From assembly GCA_012728855.1 (NCBI GenBank), contig JAAYEH010000035.1:109492-173491 (forward strand): a DNA stretch of 64,000 bases, read 5' to 3'. A program made the position numbers and the translations under genes. The stretch comes from Rhodopirellula sp. (GTDB taxonomy: Bacteria > Planctomycetota > Planctomycetia > Pirellulales > Thermoguttaceae). Under the pieces are notes generated by a model. The model saw only the letters and a program-made list of their open reading frames with translations. It ran no database searches and was not told the origin of the DNA. The stretch's first letter is position 1; each line of letters opens with the position of its first letter. Shown in pieces: positions 34,551 to 43,716 of this stretch.

Positions 34551-37500
34551 ATGATCATCCCGCTGCGAATTCTCTCGACCCTACCCTGTCTCGTGGCCGC
34601 GGCATCCTGCGCTGCTTTGGCCGCGGAAACCAGTACGCAAAGCCGTACGATCTGGGATTGCGATAGCACCCAAGGCGTCGAGGGTCTGCTCGTCGAGCGG
34701 ACCGATGTGAAACAGGGGCAGGGCGCGGTCCGCTGGAAAAACCATCCCGGGACGACCGGCTTCTCCGTGCCTGGTGCCCCGCAGGACTTCAGCGGTTTCA
34801 ACCTCCTCCGCCTTTGGATTCACAATGCCAGGCCCGTCGATGCCCGCTTCATGATCCTCGTCACTTCCGAAAACCCCAAGACGGAAGGGAGCGACTACTG
34901 GGGATACGGCGTGCGGCTGGACTTCCAGGGCTGGAAGGAGTTGATTTTTCCCATCGGCGGCACGGGCGGCACGCGCGAGCCGCGGGGCTGGGATCAAATC
35001 GATAGTCTGCGGTTCACTGCCAGCGGCTGGGGCAACACGCCCAACCCCGAAGCCGACGTGCTCATCGACGACATTCGCATCGAGTACGATCCGCCTCGGC
35101 CTGGCCCGCGGATGACCGACCGAGACTTTTTCGACAGCCTGGACCTGGCGAGCGAGGATCTGGCTGCCGTCCGCAAGACCGTCGAAGCCGGCGACCTCGA
35201 CGCCGCCAAGGCCGCGTTCCTGGACCACATGCGGTCGCGCCGGCGGCCGGAGTGGTGGTTCGACTGGCGAGAACGGCCCAAGCGGGACGGAGCGATCGCC
35301 GGCGGCAGCGAGGGATGGGACTATTTCGTCACGCGGATCGCGATCGACTGGACGGGCTGGAAGCTGCTGACGCTTCCCTTAGAACAATGGGGCAAAGCGC
35401 GAAAGCCCATCGGCTGGCACTACATCAACTCGCTGGCCTTCAGCTCGACCTACGGCGACTGCACTCCCAGCCCCGAGACGGTGCTCGTCTTTGATGCGGT
35501 CGAACTGGTCGGCGGCGAGCCGGTCTCGCTGGGCGACTTCGAAACGGCCGAGGATTTCCGGCGATGGGGCGGTCTGCAGCCGACGCGGGAGTTCGTCAAA
35601 GTGGGGCAACAGGCCGGCATCTGGTCGCAGTTGCCCTCGCGGCCCGGTCTGCGGCTGACCGACCTTCCGCACGACTGGAGGAACTACAAGGCATTGCGGC
35701 TCTGGGTCTACTCGGCCAAGGCCACCGGCGACGTGATCACCCTCACCGCCGACTCCGACACGCCGAATGTCGAAAACGCCGACCGGGTTCTTGAGCATCT
35801 CCACGACGGCTACCACCTCGGCGACGACATCGACTGGGAGTCGAACAAGTATTCGCCCGATGAGCCGGCGTTCACCAAGGAGTGGACCTATGGCCTCAAC
35901 CGCTTCGGACAATGGCGGACGCTCGGCGAAGCCTACTGGCAGACGGGCGATGAAAAGTATGCCAAGGAGTGGATCGCCCAGATGCGTGATTGGGTCGAAG
36001 ACAACCCGTACCCGCGGTTCAGCACCGGCAACAGCACGCTCACCTGGCGGACTATCGAGGCCGGCATTCGCTGCTCCGGCTCCTGGCCCGATTCGCTCCA
36101 CTACTTTCTCGGGTCGCCCTCGCTTGCGCCCGACGACCTGGTGACATTCATCAAATCGTGGATCGAACATGCGCACCATCTCATGCGAATCACCCTCGAG
36201 CACCCCGAGCACGGCGGCAATTGGGTGACCATGGAGTGCAACGGCCTGGGCCACCTGGGCATCCTGCTCCCCGAGTGCCGCGAGGCGTCGACCTGGCTGA
36301 AGACGGCCGTCGACCGGCTCACCCTGGAACTCGATCGCCAGGTCTATCCCGACGGCGCCCAGAAAGAACTGACTACCGGTTATCACCAGGTCGCGCGAGG
36401 CAACTTCGTCGGGCTGTACAAGTTCGCGCTGTTCAACGACATCCCGATGCCAAAAGCCTATCTGGAGCGTCTTGAGCGGATGTACGACTACAACCTACAT
36501 GCGATGACGCCGGAGGGAAGGCTCCCGCCGCTGAACGACGCCGGCTACACCGCCGTCATCCCTTCGCTCGCCGAGGGCGCGGAATTGTTCGACCGCGAAG
36601 ACTTTCGTTGGGCGGCGACTGGCGGGGTCGAAGGCCGGGCGCCGGAGTACACCTCGGTCGCCTTTCCCTACGCCGGGCAATACGTCATGCGGTCCGGCTG
36701 GGGGCACGGCGATCTCTACGCGCTGTTCGAGTCGGGCCCCTATGGCATCGGCCACCAGCACGAAGACAAGCTGTCGATGTTTCTCTACGGGCGCGGCCGG
36801 GTGCTCTTGACCGAGGCGGGCACCTACAGCTACGACCGCAGCAAGTACCGCCGCTACGTGCTGGGCACCTGGGCGCACAACACGATCCTCGTCGACGGCC
36901 AGCAACAGCACCGCGGCGGGCTCAAGGAAACCTACGAAACCCAAGACCCCTTGGACAACTTCTGGGCCACCGGCGAGGTCTTCGACGCGGCCGACGGCAT
37001 CTACACGAGCGGCTACGGACCGGACCGCCGGATCGACGTCGACCACGAGCGGACCGTGGTGTTTGTCCGGCCCGACTACTGGATCGTCGTCGACCGGTTG
37101 CACTCCGATGCTGAGCACACGTACGACATCCTCTGGCACCTCAACAACGAGGAGGCGTCGTACGATCCCGGAACATTGGCCGCCTGGGGGACGGATCAAG
37201 GCGTGGCCAACCTGATGGTCACCCCGGCGTCCTCCGCGGGGCTCGCCCTGGAAATCGTCAAGGGGCGAGAGGATCCCGTGCTCGGCTTCGCACCCGCCAG
37301 CAAAAGAAGGCCGATTCCCGTGCTCGATTACCGCTACAAGGCCGGCGGACCGGCAACGCTCGCCTGGGTCTTGACCCCTTTCGACGGCCAGCGTCCGCCG
37401 GTCAAGGCGACCGTCGAAGATCGCGACGGCGGCACGTTGGTACATGTGGAGCGGGCATCGGGCACGGATCACCTCTACGTCGCTCCCCGCGGCCAGCAGC

Positions 37501-37595
37501 GTTCGCTGACGCTGGCCGGCCGGCCACTTCAGGGGCACGTCGCCGTTGTGCGGACGGACGAGACAGGGAAGATCTTGGCGTTGGATTCCAAGTGA
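34551..37595 (+). CDS. Secreted heparinase II/III-like polysaccharide lyase
   Basis: A 1014-residue exported protein (leader MIIPLRILSTLPCLVAAASC). Two N-terminal beta-sandwich modules, about 20-165 and 260-405, resemble each other (DFSGFNLLRLWIHNA, DWRNYKALRLWVYSA) and probably bind carbohydrate. An (alpha/alpha) toroid follows (about 430-720: WTYGLNRFGQWRTLGEAYWQ, FALFNDIPMPKAY). The C-terminal beta domain is heparinase II/III-like with FESGPYGIGHQHEDKLSM near 733 and the family Tyr/His pattern. It should cleave uronic-acid polysaccharides by beta-elimination; the substrate is unknown. It is followed 15 bases later by a sialidase-like gene, so an operon is likely. Confidence 0.88.
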   Translation: MIIPLRILSTLPCLVAAASCAALAAETSTQSRTIWDCDSTQGVEGLLVERTDVKQGQGAVRWKNHPGTTGFSVPGAPQDFSGFNLLRLWIHNARPVDARFMILVTSENPKTEGSDYWGYGVRLDFQGWKELIFPIGGTGGTREPRGWDQIDSLRFTASGWGNTPNPEADVLIDDIRIEYDPPRPGPRMTDRDFFDSLDLASEDLAAVRKTVEAGDLDAAKAAFLDHMRSRRRPEWWFDWRERPKRDGAIAGGSEGWDYFVTRIAIDWTGWKLLTLPLEQWGKARKPIGWHYINSLAFSSTYGDCTPSPETVLVFDAVELVGGEPVSLGDFETAEDFRRWGGLQPTREFVKVGQQAGIWSQLPSRPGLRLTDLPHDWRNYKALRLWVYSAKATGDVITLTADSDTPNVENADRVLEHLHDGYHLGDDIDWESNKYSPDEPAFTKEWTYGLNRFGQWRTLGEAYWQTGDEKYAKEWIAQMRDWVEDNPYPRFSTGNSTLTWRTIEAGIRCSGSWPDSLHYFLGSPSLAPDDLVTFIKSWIEHAHHLMRITLEHPEHGGNWVTMECNGLGHLGILLPECREASTWLKTAVDRLTLELDRQVYPDGAQKELTTGYHQVARGNFVGLYKFALFNDIPMPKAYLERLERMYDYNLHAMTPEGRLPPLNDAGYTAVIPSLAEGAELFDREDFRWAATGGVEGRAPEYTSVAFPYAGQYVMRSGWGHGDLYALFESGPYGIGHQHEDKLSMFLYGRGRVLLTEAGTYSYDRSKYRRYVLGTWAHNTILVDGQQQHRGGLKETYETQDPLDNFWATGEVFDAADGIYTSGYGPDRRIDVDHERTVVFVRPDYWIVVDRLHSDAEHTYDILWHLNNEEASYDPGTLAAWGTDQGVANLMVTPASSAGLALEIVKGREDPVLGFAPASKRRPIPVLDYRYKAGGPATLAWVLTPFDGQRPPVKATVEDRDGGTLVHVERASGTDHLYVAPRGQQRSLTLAGRPLQGHVAVVRTDETGKILALDSK

Positions 37596-37610
37596 AGCAA
37601 TCCGGAAGAA

Positions 37611-39299
37611 ATGATGATGCGAACTTTTTATGGTGCTTGCCTATTGTTTGCGCTGCTTGCCTCCACCACCGGCACCAGCTTGGGGGCGGACGATCCTCTC
37701 GATTCACCCAGCCAAAAAAGTCAGGCGGATCTGCAGAATGGCGCACGACGGGCTGAAAAGCGACCTTCTTGCATGCGGCAGGAGTCCTCGGTCTGCCTGA
37801 CTGCAACCAACATGTCGATCGCAACAGGCACACCTTCGCTGGTACTCATGTCGAGCCACTCCACGCACATCCCGGTGTGGTCGCTATCGGGCATCACGGC
37901 GGGACAGTCTGTCGTCGGCATCGTGAACGACTTCCCCTGTGAGTGCGTTGCCGTGAAGGTCGAGATCGTCGTCACCACGACGGACGAGGCGACGAGCCCC
38001 GACTATGAGGATGTCTACAGGGTCCACCTCTCGCAGATGGTGGAGGATGCGCCGTTCACCGCCCGGTACTCTTTGGGCGACTCGGTGCGAACACCGCTTC
38101 CAGCCGCACCGTTCCACTCGCGGACCATCGTCCTGGACTCGTACTACGAAGTGGAGCCCAACGCGCCCCTGTCGGTACGCGTTCAGCGGGAGCCTGCGGA
38201 TCCCGCCGATTCGTTCACCCGCCCCACCGGCCTGGCAATGGTCAAGGTGACGCCGCTCGAGGCGCTCCCCAAGCCACGTGTCGTGCAGGATGGGGACGGC
38301 TACGACTCCTGGCCAATGATTCAGGCCATCGGAGAGAGGCTGGTCTGCGCGTACAGCCGAGGCTCGGCGCACACGATCGGCGAAGACGCCCGCGCCGTTT
38401 GCGCGCGCACATCCACCGACGACGGAAAAACGTGGACGCCTGAAACGGTGGTCGCCAACACGCCGGGCTACGGTGACGTCGCCGTCGGGAAGGGGCTGGA
38501 TTCCAAGGGGGCGATGCTGCTCTGGGTGCGCCGAGTGGGGTCGGACTGGCTCCACGACCTCTACCGCACCACCGACGGCGTAACGTTCGAACTCATGACG
38601 ACGCCGAAGCTCGATGTGGCGCCCATACAGATCACCGACGTCTTCGCAGTCCCCACGGTCGGGCTCATGGCACTCTGGTTCGCAGGACACTATGGCGACG
38701 ATGGGCCAAATCACTCGTGGGGAACGCTCACCAGCAATGACGACGGCGCTACCTGGAAACAGACCGCCATCGAATCCGAGCTGACCAAAGACCAGTGGCC
38801 AACCGAGCCCGCCGCGGTTTACCTCGGCGATGGCAAGATTCTCGCGGTTGGGCGGACCGAAATCGGGGGCACTTCCACGACGCGATCTCAATTCCAGTTG
38901 GTTTCCTCCGACTACGGTGCGACGTGGAAACGCTCGCAGACAAACATCGGCGATGTCCTCATTTCCACGCCGAGCCTGATCCTCGACGCTGAAACCGGCT
39001 TGCTGAGCAACTATTACTATCAGCGTGGTCCGAAGCGCGGCATCCTTCGGCGTCGAGTCGTTGATCCCGACAGCGTGTTTGACCGCCCGCTCAACTGGCC
39101 TGCTTCCGAAGCCGTCGCTACCGGTAGTCAGATCACCGTCGATGCGGGGAACGCGAATGCCACCGCTATCGGAAATACCCACTTCGTCGCTTTCTACTCC
39201 GGCGAGGCTCCAGACACGTCGATCTTGGTGTCGGTATTCCCGGCACCGCCTGCCGGGAGTTCGCCTATCAGCCCCGCGCTTGCGCCGGTGGGCGATTAA
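37611..39299 (+). CDS. Exported sialidase/BNR-repeat-like protein
   Basis: A 562-residue protein with a signal peptide (MMMRTFYGACLLFALLAS). Residues about 60-215 are a beta domain of unknown type. From about 225 a six-bladed-propeller-like part carries three Asp boxes (STDDGKTW, SNDDGATW, SSDYGATW), typical of sialidases and other BNR-repeat proteins. I cannot confirm the full catalytic Arg triad of true sialidases, so the enzymatic activity is open. It follows the lyase gene at 15 bases and is likely part of the same transcript. Confidence 0.82.
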   Translation: MMMRTFYGACLLFALLASTTGTSLGADDPLDSPSQKSQADLQNGARRAEKRPSCMRQESSVCLTATNMSIATGTPSLVLMSSHSTHIPVWSLSGITAGQSVVGIVNDFPCECVAVKVEIVVTTTDEATSPDYEDVYRVHLSQMVEDAPFTARYSLGDSVRTPLPAAPFHSRTIVLDSYYEVEPNAPLSVRVQREPADPADSFTRPTGLAMVKVTPLEALPKPRVVQDGDGYDSWPMIQAIGERLVCAYSRGSAHTIGEDARAVCARTSTDDGKTWTPETVVANTPGYGDVAVGKGLDSKGAMLLWVRRVGSDWLHDLYRTTDGVTFELMTTPKLDVAPIQITDVFAVPTVGLMALWFAGHYGDDGPNHSWGTLTSNDDGATWKQTAIESELTKDQWPTEPAAVYLGDGKILAVGRTEIGGTSTTRSQFQLVSSDYGATWKRSQTNIGDVLISTPSLILDAETGLLSNYYYQRGPKRGILRRRVVDPDSVFDRPLNWPASEAVATGSQITVDAGNANATAIGNTHFVAFYSGEAPDTSILVSVFPAPPAGSSPISPALAPVGD

Positions 39300-39395
39300 G
39301 ACGAGGTCTTGCGGAACTGGATCACGTTGAGGGAAATGCGAGGGTGCCTGTCGCCGTTCTGCCAGGGCCTCAAAGAATTGCACGGGAGGTTACAC

Positions 39396-40523
39396 ATGTC
39401 GGACTGTATCTCGATCGATCGTCTGGTAGCGCGGCGTGTTCAAATTCCCTTGATATCTCCGTTCCGCATCAGTGTCGGCGAGGTGACGGTCAAGGACTTC
39501 GTCGTTCTGGAGGCCCAGTGCGGCCCCTGGTGCGGATGGGGAGAAGCGGCAGTCGACGCCGTTCCGTTCTACACCGCGGAGACCTCGGAGACCGCACTTT
39601 CGATCGGGCGCACCGTCCTGGCCCCACTTCTGAGATCCCGGAACTGGCCCAATCCGCAGGCATTCGTCGAGGCGATGACCTGCATCCGCGGGCACTCCTT
39701 CGCCAAGGCCGCCTTCGAATCGGTGCTTTGGGATCTCTACGGGCAGAGCAGAAAGACTTCCGTCGCCCACCTCCTGGCCGACGACGTCGCCCAGTCGCAG
39801 CCGTGGGTCCAGGTCGGACCAAGTATCGGTATCAAGGACACTCCACGGGGCCTCACCGAGGCGATCGGCCGCGAACTGGCCCGAGGATACCGGCGGATCA
39901 AGATCAAAGTCTGCCCCGGCAGGGACGTCGACTACCTGGAAGCCGCGCGGGCCGCCTACCCTGATATCGAGCTGATGGTCGATGCCAACGCCGCGTATCA
40001 GCCTCACGATATCGAACACTTGACCCAGTGGGATCGTTTCCGGCTGGTCATGATCGAGCAGCCGCTGGACCACGACGATCTGTGGTTTCACCGGGAGCTT
40101 TGCCGCCGGATGCAAACCCCCATTTGCCTGGATGAAAGCATCCAGACGCCTCACCTGGCCGCCTGCGCGCTGGAGATGAAAGCGGCGGACGTCGTCAACA
40201 TCAAAGTCGGCCGCGTGGGCGGCCTCGTCAACACCAAGAAAGTCCACGACCTGTGCCGCCGCGCGGGCGTGCCGGTCTGGATCGGCTCGCGCCTTGGAAG
40301 CGGCATCGCCGAGGCCGGCCGCCTGGCTGCCGCATCACTGCCCAATGCCACCTTCCCTTCAGACATCGGTGCCGGGCGAGCCTATCTGGCCGACGATCTC
40401 GTGGACGACTGGTTCGAGGTCCGCAATGGTTGTGAAGCCAAGGTTCCCGATGGCCCGGGCCTGGGAATCCGCGTGAATCGCGACAAGCTCGAGCGTTACA
40501 CCGTGGAAACCATCGAGTGGTGA
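39396..40523 (+). CDS. Enolase-superfamily enzyme, o-succinylbenzoate synthase/racemase-like
   Basis: A 375-residue muconate-lactonising-type barrel enzyme. An N-terminal capping domain precedes the barrel with RIKIKVCPG (KxK general base), MVDANAAY, MIEQPL and CLDESI (the three acidic Mg ligands) and VNIKVGRVGG (opposite Lys). The pattern fits the o-succinylbenzoate synthase/N-acylamino acid racemase group (menaquinone pathway MenC2), but related racemases look similar. The ATG at 39396 follows GGGAGG. It follows the sialidase-like gene by 96 bases in the same direction; a catabolic role in that cluster is the alternative to menaquinone synthesis. Confidence 0.85.
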   Translation: MSDCISIDRLVARRVQIPLISPFRISVGEVTVKDFVVLEAQCGPWCGWGEAAVDAVPFYTAETSETALSIGRTVLAPLLRSRNWPNPQAFVEAMTCIRGHSFAKAAFESVLWDLYGQSRKTSVAHLLADDVAQSQPWVQVGPSIGIKDTPRGLTEAIGRELARGYRRIKIKVCPGRDVDYLEAARAAYPDIELMVDANAAYQPHDIEHLTQWDRFRLVMIEQPLDHDDLWFHRELCRRMQTPICLDESIQTPHLAACALEMKAADVVNIKVGRVGGLVNTKKVHDLCRRAGVPVWIGSRLGSGIAEAGRLAAASLPNATFPSDIGAGRAYLADDLVDDWFEVRNGCEAKVPDGPGLGIRVNRDKLERYTVETIEW

Positions 40524-40553
40524 CCGCCGCGATACCAATCCGGGCGGCAATAA

Positions 40554-40650
40554 GTAGATCCCGCTTGCCGAGCGGGATCTGGAAGTGACATTCCGCTCGG
40601 CAGGAACCTTACACCACGGGCCCAGATCCCGCTCGGCAAGCGGGATCTAC
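40554..40650. repeat. PAL-3 element, most complete copy
   Basis: Two 27-base arms, perfectly inverted to one another, each internally near-palindromic (GATCCCGCTTGCCGAGCGGG), are spaced by 43 bases. It lies between the convergent enolase-family and DUF819 genes, 30 bases past the former. Confidence 0.92.
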
Positions 40651-40662
40651 TTTTCCACCCGA

Positions 40663-41877
40663 CTACGGCAGCAACAGCACGCCGACGTACACGCCGAGAT
40701 AAGTGCCCAGCGCATAGCCGAGCGAACCGAGAAGGACACCCAAGGGGATCAACTCCGCGGCCTTCAAGGCTCCGGCGGCGGCCGGCGCACTGGCCGCCCC
40801 GCCGATCGCCGCAATCGAGACGATGGCGCCGGTCACCAGGTCGACCCGCAACAGCCGTGCGCCCGGCAGCAGCACCAGCACATGCACCGCAATCACCACC
40901 GTGGGAACCAACAGCAGCACCGGCGCATGCATCAAGCTTTCCGTCAGCGTTGCTTGGGCCCCGATGATGCCCAACAGGAAATAGAGCGAGGCTTCCCCGA
41001 ACGCCGACATGCGGACAAGCCGTCTCGCGACGGCGAGTTTCGTATGCGGCGCCGCCGCGCCGAGCAGAATGGCGAAGGTCGTCAGGAAGATCACCTGGGG
41101 CACGAAGACGAGCCCCCCAACGAGCTGCTCCAGAAGAATCGATGCCAGGTACACGACCGAGAAGGCAAGAAAGCCGTGGATATAGTCTTCCAGCCGCGGC
41201 GGACCCGCCGATTCTGCCCCGCCGGGGTCCGCGACGGGCGCAACCGGCGCCGCCGCGGGACGCGCCGCGCCGATCCATCGCTCCAGCGCCGGTCGCAGAG
41301 GAGAGTTCTCCAGAGCAAGCAGGGCGCCCAGGTAGAGCGTGTACATGATCACCATCGCGGGAAAGGCGGTGGCGTTAAGCGAGTCCGGAACCTCGATCGC
41401 CTCGCTCACCGCGGCCCAGTTCATCGATCCTCCCGAATAGGCGGCCGCCGTACACGCGGCCACCATCGCCGACGGCTCCTCGCCGATCAGCGGGCTGCAC
41501 ACCACGTGGGCCACCGCCGCGCCCAAGCCGGTGCCCAGACAGCCCAGCAGAAACAAGAGCAGAACCCTCGGGTCGAGCGATCGCAGGATGCGGCCCACGT
41601 CGATCGCCAGCACCATGAAAAAGATCGCCATGTACAGCGCGAACGATTGCAGCGGCTTGTAGAGGGAATAGCTTCCCGGGATGATCCCCAGGCTCGACAG
41701 GACCATCGGTGCCAGAAAGAGAAAAGGGACGAACGTGACCTTCCGCAAGACGGGCACCTTGGGAACGACCTTCATCAGCACCGCCGGGCACGCCAGGAAG
41801 ATCGCGACCAGGCAGAGAGAAATCCGAAGAGGGTCGCCGTGAAAAAGCGATTCGACCACGCTGGTGCTGTCCGTCAC
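40663..41877 (-). CDS. DUF819 family multi-pass membrane protein
   Basis: A 404-residue integral membrane protein with roughly ten hydrophobic segments and the family signature AAYSGGSMNWAAVSEAI repeated in style by IAAIGGAASAPAAAGAL in the second half, typical of inverted-repeat transporters. DUF819 proteins are presumed permeases; the substrate is unknown. A hydrophilic linker (AARPAAAPVAPVADPGG) joins the halves. GTG at 41877 follows GGGGAG. The next gene upstream in the same direction encodes an M20 peptidase, so transport of peptides or amino acids is conceivable, but only by context. Confidence 0.88.
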   Translation of the reverse strand: MTDSTSVVESLFHGDPLRISLCLVAIFLACPAVLMKVVPKVPVLRKVTFVPFLFLAPMVLSSLGIIPGSYSLYKPLQSFALYMAIFFMVLAIDVGRILRSLDPRVLLLFLLGCLGTGLGAAVAHVVCSPLIGEEPSAMVAACTAAAYSGGSMNWAAVSEAIEVPDSLNATAFPAMVIMYTLYLGALLALENSPLRPALERWIGAARPAAAPVAPVADPGGAESAGPPRLEDYIHGFLAFSVVYLASILLEQLVGGLVFVPQVIFLTTFAILLGAAAPHTKLAVARRLVRMSAFGEASLYFLLGIIGAQATLTESLMHAPVLLLVPTVVIAVHVLVLLPGARLLRVDLVTGAIVSIAAIGGAASAPAAAGALKAAELIPLGVLLGSLGYALGTYLGVYVGVLLLP

Positions 41878-41900
41878 GTCGTCTCCCCTTGTTCACCGTG

Positions 41901-42002
41901 AGAGGCCCTGACAAAACGGGGACAGGCACCTCGCTGGGACGCGTATTTGAGTATTTTACATTTGTCCGGCTCGGAGCCAGTCCCCGTTTTGTCAGGGCCT
42001 CT
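41901..42002. repeat. PAL-1 palindrome over the stop of the M20 peptidase gene
   Basis: Outer arms AGAGGCCCTGACAAAACGGG / CCCGTTTTGTCAGGGCCTCT around the core GGGGACAGGCACC … GGAGCCAGTCCCC. The peptidase stop TGA lies inside the arm. Confidence 0.92.
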
Positions 42003-43134
42003 GAAGCTTTTTCAGGAGCAACAGCAACTGAACGAGCCCGGTTCCGAGCCCCTCGGTCTCAATGTATTCATCCCGACGGTGGAGATTGTAGCCGCGTGTC
42101 AATCCGATGCATACCGCCGGGTGCCCGGCTGCCAGAGGAATGTTGGCGTCGGTGGAGGCCGGCGCCGTGTCGATCTCGCTCCCGTCGAAGCCCGCCTCCT
42201 CGAGCGCGCCGATGGTGCATGCGACCAGGGGGTGTTCCGGGGCCAGGCCGCCCGCCGGCCGATCGCCGATCGTCTCCCAGCCTACCTCGGCGCCCTCGGC
42301 GGCAAAGGAGCCTTGCAGGCGCTCGACCCGCCCGACCAGTTCGTTCAGCGCCTTCGGGGATTCGGAGCGCAGGTCCAACTGCAAATGGGCACTTTCGGCG
42401 ATCGTGTTGACCGACGTTCCGCCTTCGATCACGCCGATGTTCAACGTGGTCTTCGGCCGCTGCGGCAGGTGCAGGTCGATGAGCTGCTTTGCCAAACCAG
42501 CCAGCACGTGTACGGCGCTGGGCTTGCCGAAATCGAACCAACTGTGTCCGCCTTCGGTGCGGACGGCAACGCGGTATCGCCGCGAGCCGATCCCGCGGAA
42601 GCAGACACGTCCGAGGAACCCGCCCTCCAGCACCACCCACGCCGCCGGCGAGGGGCCGAATCGCTCCAGCACGGCGCGCATCCCGCGGAGATCGCCTTGC
42701 CCCTCTTCGCAGACGTTGGCCACCAGCCACAGATCGCGTGCCGGGGCGATTTGCGTCTCCTCGAGCAACCGCGGCAGCTCCACTAGCGCCGCCACCCCCA
42801 GCGAGTTGTCGCCGATTCCGGGCCCCCAGATCCGGCTCCCGCTTCGCCGGACGCTTAGGTCCGTATCGGTGGCGAAGACCGTATCGAGATGGGCGCTGAC
42901 CACCAGGCAGGCTCCGCCGACCGAACCAGGCAGGCGTCCGTAGACGTTGTGGATCGCGTCCATCGACACGTCGTGCAGCCCGGCCTGAAAGAAAGCTTCC
43001 CGGACAAATTCCGCTCGCTTCAACTCACCGAAAGTCGGCGCGGCCACCTGCTGAACCGCAATGGCCCGTTCGAGAATCCGCTCAACAGTCTTATGGGCGA
43101 TCGTCGTCTGCAAGATCGGCACAGAATCGGTCAT
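41992..43134 (-). CDS. M20 family metallopeptidase
   Basis: A 380-residue cytosolic peptidase or amidohydrolase with two co-catalytic zinc ions. Motifs in order: SAHLDTVF (His, Asp), GPGIGDNSLG (bridging Asp), NVCEEGQGDLRG (general base Glu and ligand Glu), the lid/dimerisation part with EGGHSWFDFG and EGGTSVNTIAE, STDAN, and NLHRRDEYIE (last His). Probably a dipeptidase or aminoacylase. The ATG at 43134 is preferred, ten codons inside the open frame. The C-terminal residues KLQRP and the TGA come from a PAL-1 arm, so the original end may have been altered. Confidence 0.9.
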   Translation of the reverse strand: MTDSVPILQTTIAHKTVERILERAIAVQQVAAPTFGELKRAEFVREAFFQAGLHDVSMDAIHNVYGRLPGSVGGACLVVSAHLDTVFATDTDLSVRRSGSRIWGPGIGDNSLGVAALVELPRLLEETQIAPARDLWLVANVCEEGQGDLRGMRAVLERFGPSPAAWVVLEGGFLGRVCFRGIGSRRYRVAVRTEGGHSWFDFGKPSAVHVLAGLAKQLIDLHLPQRPKTTLNIGVIEGGTSVNTIAESAHLQLDLRSESPKALNELVGRVERLQGSFAAEGAEVGWETIGDRPAGGLAPEHPLVACTIGALEEAGFDGSEIDTAPASTDANIPLAAGHPAVCIGLTRGYNLHRRDEYIETEGLGTGLVQLLLLLKKLQRP

Positions 43135-43173
43135 GCGTTCCGGTTCGTCATGGCGGTAGACCAACGCATCTTA

Positions 43174-43461
43174 TCATTGGTTGGGGGCGTTGGTTCTGTC
43201 AACCGCCCCTGCGATTCTCGCGGTCTGTCGGGGGCCGTTTGATTTCAGCCAGTTCGGCAAGCCTGGTTGACAGATACGGTCGGAATTCGGCATCCGGCAA
43301 TAGCCCCAAATCCCCACTCCGTGCTTGCCGCACCACCGGGCCATCCGATCCAAGTACGCCGTCTGGTCCCCGTCGTTAAAGAATGTCTGCTGCCGGCCGT
43401 TGCCGCGCTGCGTCACATAATGGGGCATACCCGGTACGACAGATCTTGCTGAGCCTTCCAT
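43174..43461 (-). pseudogene. Remnant of a REP-associated tyrosine transposase (RAYT, Y1/IS200-like)
   Basis: The first about 58 residues (RSVVPGMPHYVTQRGNGRQQ, then TFFNDGDQTAYLDRMARWC and HGVGIWGYCRMPN) match the N-terminus of RAYT transposases closely. The match ends just where the catalytic His-x-His motif (normally MPNHVH) should stand: here MPN is followed by SDRICQPG and unrelated residues. The catalytic Tyr and everything downstream are missing. RAYTs mobilise REP-type palindromes, and the window is full of such palindromes. Nothing was recognised in 43462-43716 except a small AGGAATTCC palindrome near 43521. Confidence 0.82.
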
Positions 43462-43716
43462 GCTGCCACCCTACTGCGTTTCGCCAACCGCGTCAGTGTG
43501 CCGTTGTGTATCCCAGGAATTCCCCGGAATTCCTGCCTTTTACGGCCCTGCGTGGCGGTCTGGCCAATTGAATAGCCATTTACCGAAATAGGATCCCACA
43601 CCTGCCTGGACCTTCTTGGCAAGGGACGCCCGTCTGCTTGCCGCAACGGGCGGAGCAGGGCATACTGGTAGGACGGTATAGCGATACACGGTCAAACCTG
43701 AATCGGGAGGACGGCC

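Noticed and set aside
37884..39383. Reverse-strand frame of 499 codons
   Set aside because: Antisense to the BNR-repeat protein with its three Asp boxes.
40585..41901. Forward frame of 438 codons
   Set aside because: Antisense to the DUF819 permease; charged, repetitive and without a domain.
43521..43545. AGGAATTCC palindrome followed by CTTTT as a terminator
   Set aside because: Stem is short and AT-rich with no gene clearly ending there.
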